DNA from: Basidiobolus ranarum
Lineage: Eukaryota > Basidiobolomycota > Basidiobolomycetes > Basidiobolales
NCBI GenBank assembly: GCA_040143965.1
Contig: JASJQH010000039.1
Location: forward strand, 1 to 39,984
DNA: 39,984 nt
Direction of reading: 5' to 3'
Both the position numbers and the translations under genes were made by a program. Positions 22,161 through 32,744 of this stretch are shown one piece after another; within the stretch, counting starts at the first letter, position 1; each line of letters opens with the position of its first letter. A model generated the notes under the pieces. That model ran no database searches, was not told where the DNA came from, and worked only from the letters and a program-made list of their open reading frames with translations.

Positions 22161-25100
22161 ATGTCTTCCGAATTTGGTTTGAGAAATAGGGAGATAAAAA
22201 TAAGATTTGGAAAAAGAAACAGAAAATCCATATCAAATTTCACAAACACTACCACAGTAGAGACTGACATTTGGAACCCAGCCCCTTCCATAAAGAATGC
22301 CGAGAAAGCAACGGAGAGTAGAGGTGGTGAAGGCTCTAGAATGTGTAGTGAATATGTCTCATTGATCAAGCGTGTCAGAGAGCGTAAGCAAGTAACAAAC
22401 AGTGTTGAAAGTATTACGCCTAAAAAGTCGACCAAATCTAAGGTAGAGTTTACTTGTGCCAGCTGAACAACTAATATACCTTACTAATTGTACATTCATT
22501 ACTGTAAAGAAATCGCTTACTCCAGTAAGAACAGCCACAGGTAATACTAAAAAAACTGTGCTAAGTAGACCACGAACGAGTTCTCCTTTTGACAGAGTTT
22601 CTTCCTCTACCATGGAGTTCCATACTTCGACGGTTGAGGTGCTGGAGGATTCCCAGAGCTCCTTGGAAGACATTTTTGCAAATTTCCTTGGCAGTCCTAC
22701 TACTGGACTCTCTCCAAAGACAACCCCCAAAAGCTATCCCACTCGTTTAAAGATTGCTCATTCTCTTAAAAGAGCTCATACTGACAGCGAATATTCTATA
22801 TTTAAATCAAAGAGGACCAACTTATTTGGAGATTTCGACGAAGAGGAGGACAATGTAGAAGAGGATACTTGGACCCCGGTACTTTTTACCGATAAAATTC
22901 CTGTTCGTAATAGTGTATCTACTTCTGAAACCTCTAAACTCAGTGTCGCCGATGTTATGAAACCTGATCTGGATGTAGATGACCCCAAAGAAACGGAGAT
23001 CAATAGTGTAATCGATAAATCTAGTTGCACCGATGCTGGCATTAACTGCGAAAAAGAGGCGAAGGCTAAAGGGAAAAAATCAACGAAAACATATAGACAG
23101 AAGAAAGATGACGCCCTAGATATTTACAATTCAGCAATACCTACATTTCCTCGAGCTAAAACGGATTTGGACGCTACACCCAGGAAGTCTATTCTTGCTA
23201 GAAAGCAGCTTTTACCTCACGCTGATTCCAATGCAATGTTGAGGGCAAGAACTTTCACTGAAGGGGAAGGTGGGTGGGATGAAGATACTGTCGAAAGAGA
23301 TTTAGTTGATGATGATGACGTTGATGTGAGTCTGGTTGGCGTTTGTTTTCCAAGTCAAAAAGATATTTATCCATTCAATTTTCTATCCAGGAAAATTCTA
23401 TGGATCTTAAAAGCCAACACGAGTTGAGAGAGCTCGGCGAGAGTAAGCGGTTTAACGATGAAATGGAATATGTTTTGGATGGTTTGGATCCCACACAATC
23501 ATTGAGTGTTCGTAGGACTAGGTTTGTAGAGATATAAATTAATAATCATATGTGTTTCTAAGCTGTATATTCACATCAAAGTTGGATAGTGGTCTTGAAC
23601 TTGCACGCAAGTTACTCTCAAGTAGCTTCAGTATGAAGCTTCGCGCACACAACTGCATTCCCAAGATTTACGAACTTTTGCGTGAACAAAATGACCCAGT
23701 ATGCTTCTATCCAATCGTTCTGTTATTAAGCCCTAGAGTATTAATCAGAGTGTTAGATTGTTCTGGCGTGTAGAGCATTCATGCTTTGTCTTCTTATGCA
23801 AGACAAACGAAATCTAGAATTTTTACCTCTTGAAGATCATTGCATGGAGCTTTTGATGGAGTTATTGACCATTAAGCCTGATCCTCTTGCCCAGTTGGAC
23901 TGGGGCTCCACCAAATCTGAGAAAAGACTGGTAATGCTGATTTACTGTTTGGGCCGATAATCAGATGTTAATGACCTTTTCTCTCCATAGATCAACGAAC
24001 TTCGAGATATAGTCGTCATTTCTAGGGTTACCCTCACCAAAAATACTGTAAATTCAGCCATTTTTTGAATCCATTGTAAGAACATCATATTAACATCATT
24101 CCACAAGATTTCAGTCAAAGCACTTGCGGCACGTGCCCTCTTATCGATTGTTTCACGTAAAGCTCGCAACGAAGAAGTAATCAGAGAGAGAATGCGAGAA
24201 TCTGGAATATTAGAGGTTGTTTGCTGCATTCTTGAGGAAAAGTTAAAACCTATGGAACACGAACTTTCAATCTCAAGTCATGTGAAATTGAATTGCTCGG
24301 AATTTCTAGAGACAACACCATACCTACGAATTCTTGAAAGTGCTACTCAATTTTGTCTTGCCAACCAAGACATCGTTGCTCAAAATGAAAATATACACAG
24401 ACGACTTCTCATCCTAGCACTTTTCTTCCAAGTTGAAGCCACTTCCGAAGACTTTGAAAAAGCTATACTAGCAATGGATTCAATTAGCGGGATCTTTCGC
24501 TTGCTTATAAACTTATCCAATGAACATGAAGAATGTTCACGTTTAATATCCGAAGCTCCTGGACTTTCCATTGTTATGCAACTGCTTGCTTTTAGTCAGA
24601 GCACTCCAGTTAACTCCATCGATACTAGTTTACGTGAAGCTTTATCTGCCTCCAAATACGACATTTCTTTACTGTCCATTGGTTTATTGATTAACATTGT
24701 GGACGCAAATATTGAGTGTAAAAACACTCTACGAGAAACCGGTAAGTTGAGATGATTTCTCCATCTCAAAAGGAAATTACCTGAACTAAACTTTATTTAG
24801 AATTTTGCATCAACGATACCTGCCACACGAAGTTTTCAGTTCTTTGCCGATGTAGTAAAAAATTGGCCCTCGAATATCTAACTGAATTTTATGTTCGAAT
24901 TCAGAATGGTACAAATTCGGTAAGAGTTATTAAATGCTACAGATGCTTAAAAAGTAGCCCTCTAACATCTCTTCTATATATCATAGACAGAACACAATGT
25001 TTTGGTGGCGTATGTAGCTCTGCTACTTGGGTGTCTTATGAAGCAAAATGAACAGAATCAGAGATTTATTGTCAGCCTTCTTCCAGAACGCTCAGTTCAC

Positions 25101-25298
25101 AGCTTAATAAGCATCCTAGAAGAATTTCTGCAATTCAATGAAGTGATCGGAGGAGGCTCAGTGAGCCAAGCTTACGAATTTGCTAGTATCGCAGAATTGG
25201 AAAAGGCAGCTACTGGAGAGCCACCAGATGATAAACCAAAGTCTATAGCAGACTCATTCAACGAAATTGTTAGCTTCTTGAAAACTCTGCTGAAGTAG
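22161..25298 (+). CDS. Cohesin-release factor WAPL/Wpl1
   Basis: Nine exons give about 879 residues: 22161-22442, 22510-23325, 23391-23521, 23590-23721, 23774-23930, 23991-24047, 24108-24741, 24801-24919 and 24987-25298. The exon 4 donor (gttatt) is weak; the earlier strong-looking GT at 23699 breaks phase with every acceptor I tried. The N-terminal ~370 residues are disordered, basic and SP/TP-rich (KSLTPVRT, RTSSPFDR, GLSPKTTPKSYPTR). The C-terminal ~500 residues are the helical-repeat WAPL domain: FNDEMEYVLDGLDPTQSLSV, ELARKLLSSSFSMKLRAHNC, KALAARALLSIVSRKARNEE, LSIGLLINIVDANIECKNTL and HNVLVAYVALLLGCLMKQNE. In the family this domain binds cohesin with Pds5 and opens the Smc3-kleisin gate. 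Candidate YSR/FGF-type Pds5 motifs in the N-terminus are not obvious by eye. Confidence 0.92.
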
Positions 25299-25959
25299 AT
25301 CCCAAATACACTTGATCTTTTACTCTCCAAATTTCTGGCACATTACCCCTGCCATTGATGTGCTAGGAATGGAAGCTGTTACACCTGTTCGCCTGTAGAC
25401 AATTTTCGTACTTTGTATTCATCATATTCAGTTCTACCCATGTCCCGATTCTTTTACTATTTTCACATTACAACTATTCGCACATCAAAAGTGCTGTTTG
25501 ATCCTGTAACGGCCCATTACTCTCAATTAATAGAACTAGATATATTAATATCGGATTATGTATATATTTCTTTTTATTCAGAATTACAACATTTTGAGAA
25601 TTAAGTTGTTAAAGTATGAGCATATATATGTCTAAAGATAAAGGAGAAAAGATGGTTTTTCGTTTTTTCTGCAAAAAGAAAATCAACAAACCAGGGAAAA
25701 TCGAGACTCTAAACAATCTAATAAAAATAATCGAAGAAAACAATAATCACACACCAAGAGAATATAGAAATAGAGTATATGTTGAGGTAAGAATGTGACC
25801 ATGAAGTAGATTTCAAAAAATAACAAGTACAGATACTTTGGGTGAAGTAAAAATGAAAAATGGGCTGCTTAAAGATGAGATCTAAGAGTATTATACTAAC
25901 GTCTCTTTAGAGCTCTAGTACTAAGCAATTCTCATCGTGATTTCATCTAAAGATCTGGC
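25299..25959. other. Convergent AT-rich intergenic region
   Basis: 3' regions of the WAPL-like and Pol5-like genes. AT content is high from about 25560. A 60-codon Lys/Asn-rich ORF (25616-25798) is best explained by A-rich sequence. No repeat or RNA was recognised. Confidence 0.45.
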
Positions 25960-28900
25960 TTAGTTCTTGGCGCTTTTTAAGAATTCAGCATTACGACCTA
26001 GGCGTGTCAATATTTGTTGACTTAAGGTGCGAATAGCTGGTGATTCGAAACGCTTATCAGTCACCACAGATTTGATGGCTTTTTCAAAGGCAACAGGATC
26101 CCAAGTCTTTTTGAATTGATCGTTCTTCAACTTTTTGGAAGAAGTTTGCTGTACTAGGTTTGTGAATTTAAGGATGTCCTTCAGACGAGATGTGTTCAAG
26201 GTCTTACTGCCTTGGTTATCCTCACTAACAGCAAATTCGAGTGTAGAGAGAATGGCGGACTTCACCTTTGGTAGAGATTTGATAAAGAGGTCTTCACCAT
26301 CTTTGATGTGGCTACGAATTAAGGTGGAGAGCATATTATAGGCTTGAGTTTCTCTGTATCCCTTGGCACTTACGGAGGGCTTGGTGAGTTCAAGGAGACT
26401 TTCAAAGAGTTCCCATCCAAGAGCGGGGTAACGATTAAGAAGATCCTGGAAGAAAGCAGGTTGAAGATTGCTTGATTTCTTGGTCATGTATTCACTAAGT
26501 GAAGCTTTATAAACCTCGGCAACCTTTTCGTTAGATTCCTGGTCTTCGTCAGCAACTAAGACACGAACTAGGAAGAGACTACTATGACTAAACAGTTGCA
26601 TCATAATAGAGTTAGGAGCTTTGCGGGCAAATTGATGAACTTCTTCCAAAATACTATGGGCATTCGCAGAATCCGTAATCTTTGGGTGTTCCTTCACTTT
26701 GACTAGCCTGTTCTTCAATAAGGCAACGGCCTTCTCACCAGCTTGCTTGTTGGCAGTGTTCGCAGCAGAGTTACGAACAAATCTTAACAAGGGAATGATA
26801 AGATCGAGAAGAAGTTCATTTTGAGGTTGCTTTTTGATGAAGATTTCAAGAAGATCCAAGATTTTGTTCTTGAAATGCAAAATACTTTGTTTAGCATCTC
26901 TCTTTTCAGCTTTCATCATCTTCTTGTGCTTGAATATCTCAGCCAATTTAGCGTCGAAGTCACCCATTTCATCGTCACCCAAAAGCTCTTCTTCCTCATC
27001 CGATTCTCCCTCCTTTTGACCAAAAGCAGCGGCTAATTTGGCTCTAAGCTCCTCATCAACCTCTTCGCCATCCTCTACAGCATCTTCTAGATCACTGTCC
27101 TCTTCACTTTCATCGTCATCATCATCTTCCTCTTCATCCTCTTCTTCATCGTCGTCCTCGTCGCCATCCTCCATCTCCTCGTCGTCATCCTCAAAGAGTT
27201 CTTGCTGGCCGGAGACATCTTCTTTGGTTTCAAGAATGCTAAGTAAAAGATCCAAGGCAGTCTTGGTCATTCTATCACAGAAAGTCTCGAATACTTGCTC
27301 AGTTAGATTTCTCAGCATAACAGAAGGCTTAGCGAGGAAACTGAGAAGGATATCGACGAGAACTTCAATTGGCTCAGGCTCGGCTTCGTCCTCTTCAACT
27401 TGTTTCTTCTTGGTAGACTTCAACTTCTTAGGAGCAAATACTTTTTGATAACAATCTTGTAATTCTTCCAAGACACCAGTAGCTTCTTTAGGCTCTACTA
27501 GAAGTTGTAAAATCGGGAATAGTAAAAGCAATTCGAACGCCTTATACTGGGAATCAGCTTGCTTGTCTCCTTTAGCCTCGAGTTTACGGAGTTGATCCTT
27601 GATCTTTTTGACGGTATCCAAAGCCTCCTTACGCACAGCAAGACTCTCAGGTGAGAGTTCATACACAGGTAAGAGATTTGAATCTTTCTCGAACTTAAGC
27701 AATAACTCTACAACCACAAAGGCCCAAAATTCACCACCGTCCATGGTACCATGGAGCTTTTTGCTAACTCTAGAGGTGTTGTTCTCTTTGGATAGCTCAG
27801 AAACCTTGGAAAGAGGGGGCATACGACTCAACTCGGCAAGCATACTGAAAAAGCGTTTTCGACAGAGTTCTCTGGTAGATTCGGAAATATCTGGGGTGGG
27901 CTTAACACGCGCTTCTTGAATAGAACTCTTAGAGTTGACTTTCTTGACTTCAAAGAATGAATGGACCAAGAAGAATTGAAGGATGGACAAAAGCCATGAT
28001 TCTTCACGTGGAATACGAGTATTACGAACAAGAGCAAACAATTGATCAATAGCCCAAAAGCGTTGTGCCTCTATTCCTTTCACACGATCATCCTCAGTAG
28101 CTGAGGAATCAGAGTTATTGTTGAATACATCCTTGAGATATGTAATATAAGAAGTAACTCCTTCATTATCCATAGACCCAAGAATGGTCTCAACGGCTTT
28201 GGTTTTGGTAAATTTATCAAATTGTTGATTGCCATTTTTACCTTGGAGTTGCATTACCAAAGTAAGAGCGACATCTTTGTTATTTTCAGCAACACCCAAA
28301 ATGACTGACATTGTATGTTTGGCACTCTTGTTAAGGAATCTGTCTTCAGAAGTGAGGTTGTTGATGAAACATCTCATGAAATTGGTGGTGAAAATGAGTG
28401 GCATTTGGGATGAGGGCAAACGAGGAAGAGCTTCTTCGAAAACCAGGAATCCCCAATATTTACGTTCATGGGAAGAGTTGGCATTGAAAAGTCCTTCATC
28501 AACCACAGTCTTCCAGAATTCAGGGAATGGCGCGCGCTTAGCAACTACAACTTCAGTGGCCTTGGATTTTTTGCTTTTCTTGGCACTAGGGGTAACTGGT
28601 ACTTCTGGTGTAGAATCAAGATATAAAGCCAGGACCCTCTTCCATACGGAATGGAGATGAGGGTGCCAGTTGGAGAAAAGTTGGGGATCTTCACCAGACG
28701 ATTCTTTCAAAATAAGCGCAAGCTTATGTAGGTTGGCAGAATGAAGAATTTCTCCGTGCTTCCAATTAGGAAGCAAAGCGGGCCAGTCGAGAGTGAATTG
28801 AGATTGCATAGCAAGAACAAGATCGATCTCTTCGGGAGTTTTCACCCCATTCTTGAGAGCTTCTGAAAGTATGTAACTCAAAAGTTCTTCCTTGAACGAC

Positions 28901-29539
28901 AACTGCTTCAAATGAGGAAGCATAGCAATAATGAGCTGATAGCAAGGCTCTCTCAAGTAGCTCTTAATGTTAGAATACTCAACCAGACTTTCAACCAATT
29001 TCTGTAGATCGACAAGTTCGGTTGTTTCACGAGCTAGCATTCCAGATTGAATTATGGCCATGAAGCCGAAGATTCTACCAAAGAGCATATCACGCTCTTC
29101 TTGACCTTTCATACTACTAGTTATCTCGGAATGTTTGAAAATCAGCTCAATGATAACTTTAACTGGAATGAAATCAAGGAAAGATAATAGCTGAATGTGA
29201 AAAGACATTTTTTAGTTTAACTATATTTGAAAGTCACTAATGAATTAGCATTCATACCTCGGTTAAAGCCAACGCAAAACCCTGTCTAGCTCCTTGTCTG
29301 GAACTGGGAAGACCACGAATCAGACGCTTGACAGAGTAGGATACATCCTGAGCGCAAAGAACGTCTAGACGCTCTTCAGTAACAGGTTCTTTCAAAAGAG
29401 CCTCGTATTCATCTCCCTTCTCGTCTCTAAAGGCCTGTTGGAAAGAAACTAAAGAAACTATAAGTTTTTTTACGGCTGCTTGGCGCGTATTAGCATCAAC
29501 AGCAGCAAGATCCCAAAAAAGTGAAAGGGTAGTAGACAT
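25960..29539 (-). CDS. POL5: Pol5/MYBBP1A ribosome-biogenesis protein (DNA polymerase phi family)
   Basis: Two exons (29539-29258 and 29190-25960) encode 1,170 residues. The N-terminus has the family opening: FWDLAAVDANTRQAAVKKLI, ending exon 1 with PSSRQGARQGFALALTE and continuing LLSFLDFIPVKVIIELIFKH after the intron. HEAT-like helices run through most of the protein. A very acidic tract lies at about residues 750-810 (DDEEMEDGDEDDDEEEDEEE and following), as in yeast Pol5 and MYBBP1A. The C-terminus continues with helical repeats (ILEEVHQFARKAPNSIMMQL). Despite its name, the family is nucleolar and needed for rRNA synthesis and 60S assembly; it lacks polymerase motifs. Its neighbour is a ribosomal protein gene, transcribed in the same direction and upstream of it. 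Confidence 0.95.
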
Positions 29540-29993
29540 TATGACTGGGGTGGCGGGTCAGCACTCGACTCTCACACTTTAGGTCTTAATAGTATCTTGA
29601 TACTGGTCCAAGTCCAAAATTGGCTTTCTGAAGTGACGAGAAAAATGTAGGAACCAAAAAAAAAAAAAATAACATCCAAACATCATTTCTAAACAATTTT
29701 TTTTATTACAGGTTTTAGGAACTTTCGAACACATCCATGATTAATCAACGTTGTATGCTGATATGATATCCTCTGATCAATTAGAATAGCGGTAATTTAC
29801 CCAAGTACTTCCATGTATGACTCTGGTTTTGAAGTGGTCATGGTGTACAAGTGGTTTTGATGTATGCTTTGAGGAGTATAACGCTTATAATGTATGCTTT
29901 GACGAGTATAACGCTTATAATATATGTTTCGATGCTTATAATGTATGCTTCAAATGGAAGATTTATTGAAAGTGTGAATGAATGAAACAAAAA
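29540..29993. other. Intergenic: Pol5 promoter and eS25 3' region with repeats
   Basis: It contains a 13-14 A homopolymer (about 29657-29670), a T-rich patch at about 29697 and the 30-bp tandem repeat at 29861-29940. The part next to 29539 should be the Pol5 promoter. Confidence 0.5.
29861..29940. repeat. Tandem repeat, 30-bp unit (two full copies plus a degenerate partial copy)
   Basis: TGTATGCTTTGAGGAGTATA plus ACGCTTATAA (29861-29890) is repeated at 29891-29920 with one change. A shortened, diverged copy (TATATGTTTCGATGCTTATA) follows, and ATGTATGCTT begins again at 29941. It sits just downstream of the eS25 stop codon, possibly in its 3' UTR. Confidence 0.8.
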
Positions 29994-30557
29994 TCAAGCA
30001 GTTTCTTCAGCAGCGGTAGCACGAGTGTAGATGAGTTGGGAACCATGGGTGGATACCTTACGGATCATGCCCTGATTTTCCAATTCTCTGATAGCAGCAC
30101 GAGCTAGGGAACCGTTGATACGAAGACGGTCAACCAAAACGGAGGTGGTAACAAGTTTATATGTAGGAGTTTCCTTCATCAATTTGTCCAATGTGGCCTG
30201 ATCGAAGACGACCAAGTTGTTGGCCTTGTCCTTGACCTTTCCCTTGGACCACTTCTTTTTGGTCTTTTTTCCTCCGGAGGTGGGCTTAGCAGGAGCGTCC
30301 TTCTTAGCCTAAAAAACATCGATTTAGTTGTCATGTAACTGAACTAATTTTCATCAAAGACAACGCAATAGCAACCAGCAACCAAATATCCATGTATAAA
30401 CCAATCAGAATCGACGTAACTTGTAGCACTCTACTGTCGCAATCCCACGTTAGCATTACATCCATCCATCGTCTATCATAAAGGTTGCTGGCTCGATTTC
30501 GATGTTGACTGTTTACTATATCTAAGTAGGCGTAAATAACGCTTGTGAACGTACCAT
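29994..30557 (-). CDS. RPS25: 40S ribosomal protein eS25
   Basis: Two exons: the first coding exon is only the ATG (30557-30555), the second is 30308-29994. They encode 105 residues. The N-terminus is lysine-rich ([32 protein letters not shown] in two adjacent blocks). The conserved winged-helix part follows: [20 protein letters not shown], then [20 protein letters not shown], then [20 protein letters not shown]. eS25 is a small-subunit head protein near the E site, needed for some IRES-driven initiation. An intron directly after the start codon is common in fungal ribosomal protein genes. At 246 nt this intron is about four times longer than the other introns in the window. Confidence 0.97.
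30399..30486 (-). ncRNA. Possible C/D-box snoRNA inside the eS25 intron (tentative)
   Basis: Within the long eS25 intron, on the transcribed strand, a C-like box (ATGATAG; consensus RTGATGA, two mismatches) and a perfect D box (CTGA) are about 70 nt apart. Both are flanked at short distance by AACC and GGTT, which can form the 4-bp terminal stem typical of C/D snoRNAs. Ribosomal protein introns are known snoRNA hosts. The C box is imperfect, I could not define D'/C' boxes confidently, and I could not match a guide to rRNA. Confidence 0.2.
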
Positions 30558-30892
30558 GTTGACCCTTGTTGAATGAGAGAGGAAGAAACTTGGAAATTTA
30601 AAACTCCTTTAAAAGCTTCCAAATCTGGATCATTACCAGAGGCTGACTCAGATCCATATTTAGCGAACCTTGCCCATTTGGCGAACTTTACGTGATAAAC
30701 TAACCAGGATTACTATTTAGCTGCCTATTTAGCGAACATTGCATTTCGCTAAGCACCAGTTCAAACTCTGCTCGGTAATTTATGGCCGAAGAAACATCGT
30801 TTTACATTCAATATTCTCCAGCTATGCTGTTAAAGATAGATAAAAGTCACTTTCTCTCTAAAATCCTTGGATTCTACTCTCCTTGACCGAAG
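30558..30892. promoter_or_regulatory. Divergent promoter with repeated TTAGCGAA boxes
   Basis: This separates eS25 (minus) from the small membrane-protein gene (plus). It contains a repeated word: TTAGCGAACCTTGC (30660-30673), TTGGCGAACTTT (30679-30690), TTTAGCGAACATTGC (30728-30742) and an inverted core TTTCGCTAAG (30744-30753). Such clustering in 95 bp looks like binding sites for a transcription factor, possibly controlling both genes. The factor is unknown. Confidence 0.4.
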
Positions 30893-31243
30893 ATGTCGCA
30901 TACAATAGAAGCTCTAATACTCTCCATCATTGGTCTGCAGCCCTGTCTGGCTTATCCGCACACTCCACTCTCGCCTAACCCTAAGCTGCCGATATCCAAC
31001 CCTGACTTGTCACAGGGATTGTTAGCCACACTAATAGCATTTAGTATATGCTTACTCGGACTAACAATTATCAATCTTTGTGCTACTAGGATCTTTCCTT
31101 GGCAGGAGATGGAGAACGAAGTAAACGAGTCGACCTCGCTAATTACATACCAACCTATCTGGAAAGTTGACCCGGTGCCACCTTACAGTAGTGAGCGGCT
31201 CCCAAGTTACGAAGCCGCATCCATTCCATGTAGCAAGGAATGA
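30893..31243 (+). CDS. Small single-pass membrane protein with PY-type motifs
   Basis: A single-exon ORF of 116 residues, not a family I recognise. The N-terminus (MSHTIEALILSIIGLQPCLA) is a possible signal peptide, followed by a short proline-rich segment (YPHTPLSPNPKLPISNPD). A strong transmembrane helix lies at about residues 43-66 (GLLATLIAFSICLLGLTIIN). The cytoplasmic-side tail (~45 residues) ends with VPPYSSERLPSYEAA, giving PPxY (PPYS) and the related LPSY motif. PY motifs next to a membrane helix recruit WW-domain ubiquitin ligases of the Rsp5/NEDD4 type, so an Rsp5 adaptor or a sorting-regulated protein is a reasonable inference. No homologous neighbour supports this. Confidence 0.6.
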   Translation: MSHTIEALILSIIGLQPCLAYPHTPLSPNPKLPISNPDLSQGLLATLIAFSICLLGLTIINLCATRIFPWQEMENEVNESTSLITYQPIWKVDPVPPYSSERLPSYEAASIPCSKE

Positions 31244-32744
31244 CAAACAAACTCGCATACATTTCCCCACGTTGCTATTATCAACATATAGACTCTTTCG
31301 TGGTGCATGCATCCTGTACTTAGCTCTTACAGAAGACACATCGATCCGCTTGTGTACCAATGAATTCAGGATATATTCAGTATATATTCGGTACAAACAA
31401 GTAGAATTAGAATTAGCCACATCACTAAGCATAATTAGAATTAGACACATCACTAAGCAGCCCTGGATTGATATTACTCAGTGAAACTTTACGCCTATAT
31501 TATGGTTATTAGCCTTACCACTAATCATCTCACTATAAAAGTAATAATAGTTCCATGCTAAACCCAGGTAACATGATGATTAAACAATGCATAAAAATAT
31601 TGTTAGCCTGAGTAGTGAATTGCTTCAACCACCATTTAAACTATTCAGGGGGAGCAAGAGCCAAATTGAGAATGGTAGTAGTCTACCAACCTTGGCTCTC
31701 TATCACTCTTCTCCTGACATCTAAAGAACATGTTAGCGGTTTTTCGATGCAATAGCTGTAGAAATACCATATCATATGTCCGTCTACCTTTCCAGCAACT
31801 TGGCTGATAAGTCTTTCAATACCCTCCTGAGCATATGTAAGGCCTGCATCCCAGCGACGCTTAAAGAAGTTAAAATGAAACCTGGTAGGCAGGAAGCATT
31901 GGCTAAAGTTCATTACATCCTACTTAAAATCCATGTGACCAGGGGCCAAAATTAATGAGATCATCAAGGCGCGATGTTTTAGAGCTCCATATCACAATGC
32001 TATAACATTACAGCCATAGTATAGCAATCACAAAGATCTTCAGTATGCGAAACAAAATAAACAATGTGCGTAGAAAATCCTGATCCCCCACTGTATCCGA
32101 TCAGTAAGAGAGTGCGCGAGTATTGTGTTTTGTTTTCCCAAAAGTGGTGCAGGTGGTACAGTAATTAATGACATTACATGACAATGCATCCTTCGCTTGG
32201 TTAGCTTCTTCAAGGTTGTGCAACTGGGTTTTGCAACCCAAACGGTGTACCGAAATAAATTTTCCTTCTCCAAGCACCCCTCTTTCCGATGAATAAATAA
32301 TGTATTCTTAATGCATGTTTCTATTATTTAGACTAGTACTCTAAACAATACCACCTAAACGTGTTCTTTGATCATTCTACCACACCCCCTCATTTCTCTC
32401 CCTCATTTCTCTCCCTCTACCACTTTTTTAATCCATTCGTTTTCTCTATTTTTGGTAATATTTCTGGATTGGAGTTCTCTTCTCACTTGCTAACCGAGAT
32501 ATTTCAAAGAATCCGAAAGAGTTTGCCTATATCAGTATCTTGTGCTATTGATATCTCTCACTATCTTTATCTCGCTTTCAAACACGTACTGCTTATTTCC
32601 GTACAATCAAGTTAAAGGGTGAAACGATTTGATAGCCCTAAAGTATCCGTACCATATCACACCTCTCTTCCTTACGCTATCAAATACTTGGTATCTTGAT
32701 CTAAGAGAGACCTTTCCTTTTCACAGTATCGCCTCTTCACTAGT
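31244..32744. other. 1.5 kb gene-poor region with a 28-bp tandem repeat
   Basis: No credible coding exon was found; short ORFs (31683-31913 and 32040-32273 on minus, 32361-32615 on plus) show no family features. Structure seen: a 28-bp tandem duplication at 31405-31460, and a pyrimidine-rich segment around 32375-32425 with CTCATTTCTCTCC repeated twice. The last part should be the promoter and leader of the gene at 32745. Confidence 0.4.
31405..31460. repeat. Tandem duplication, 28-bp unit x2
   Basis: AATTAGAATTAGCCACATCA (start 31405) and AATTAGAATTAGACACATCA (start 31433) are adjacent copies differing at one internal base and the last base. Confidence 0.85.

Noticed and set aside
22136-22730. 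Minus-strand ORFs of 99 and 123 codons
   Set aside because: Antisense to WAPL exons 1 and 2, which have phase-consistent splicing and family similarity downstream.
25616-25798. 60-codon Lys/Asn-rich plus-strand ORF
   Set aside because: Length and composition are expected from A-rich intergenic DNA; no motif and no promoter evidence.
27038-27448. 136-codon plus-strand ORF, almost all serine in its first half
   Set aside because: It is the antisense of the Pol5 acidic tract (GAA/GAT codons read as TTC/ATC-like); no independent features.
30978-30993. CCTAACCCTAAG, like a telomeric/RP promoter box
   Set aside because: It lies inside the coding sequence of the small membrane protein and occurs once.
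31683-31913. 76-codon minus-strand ORF in the 31.2-32.7 kb gap
   Set aside because: No family features, no flanking splice sites that extend it, no promoter evidence.
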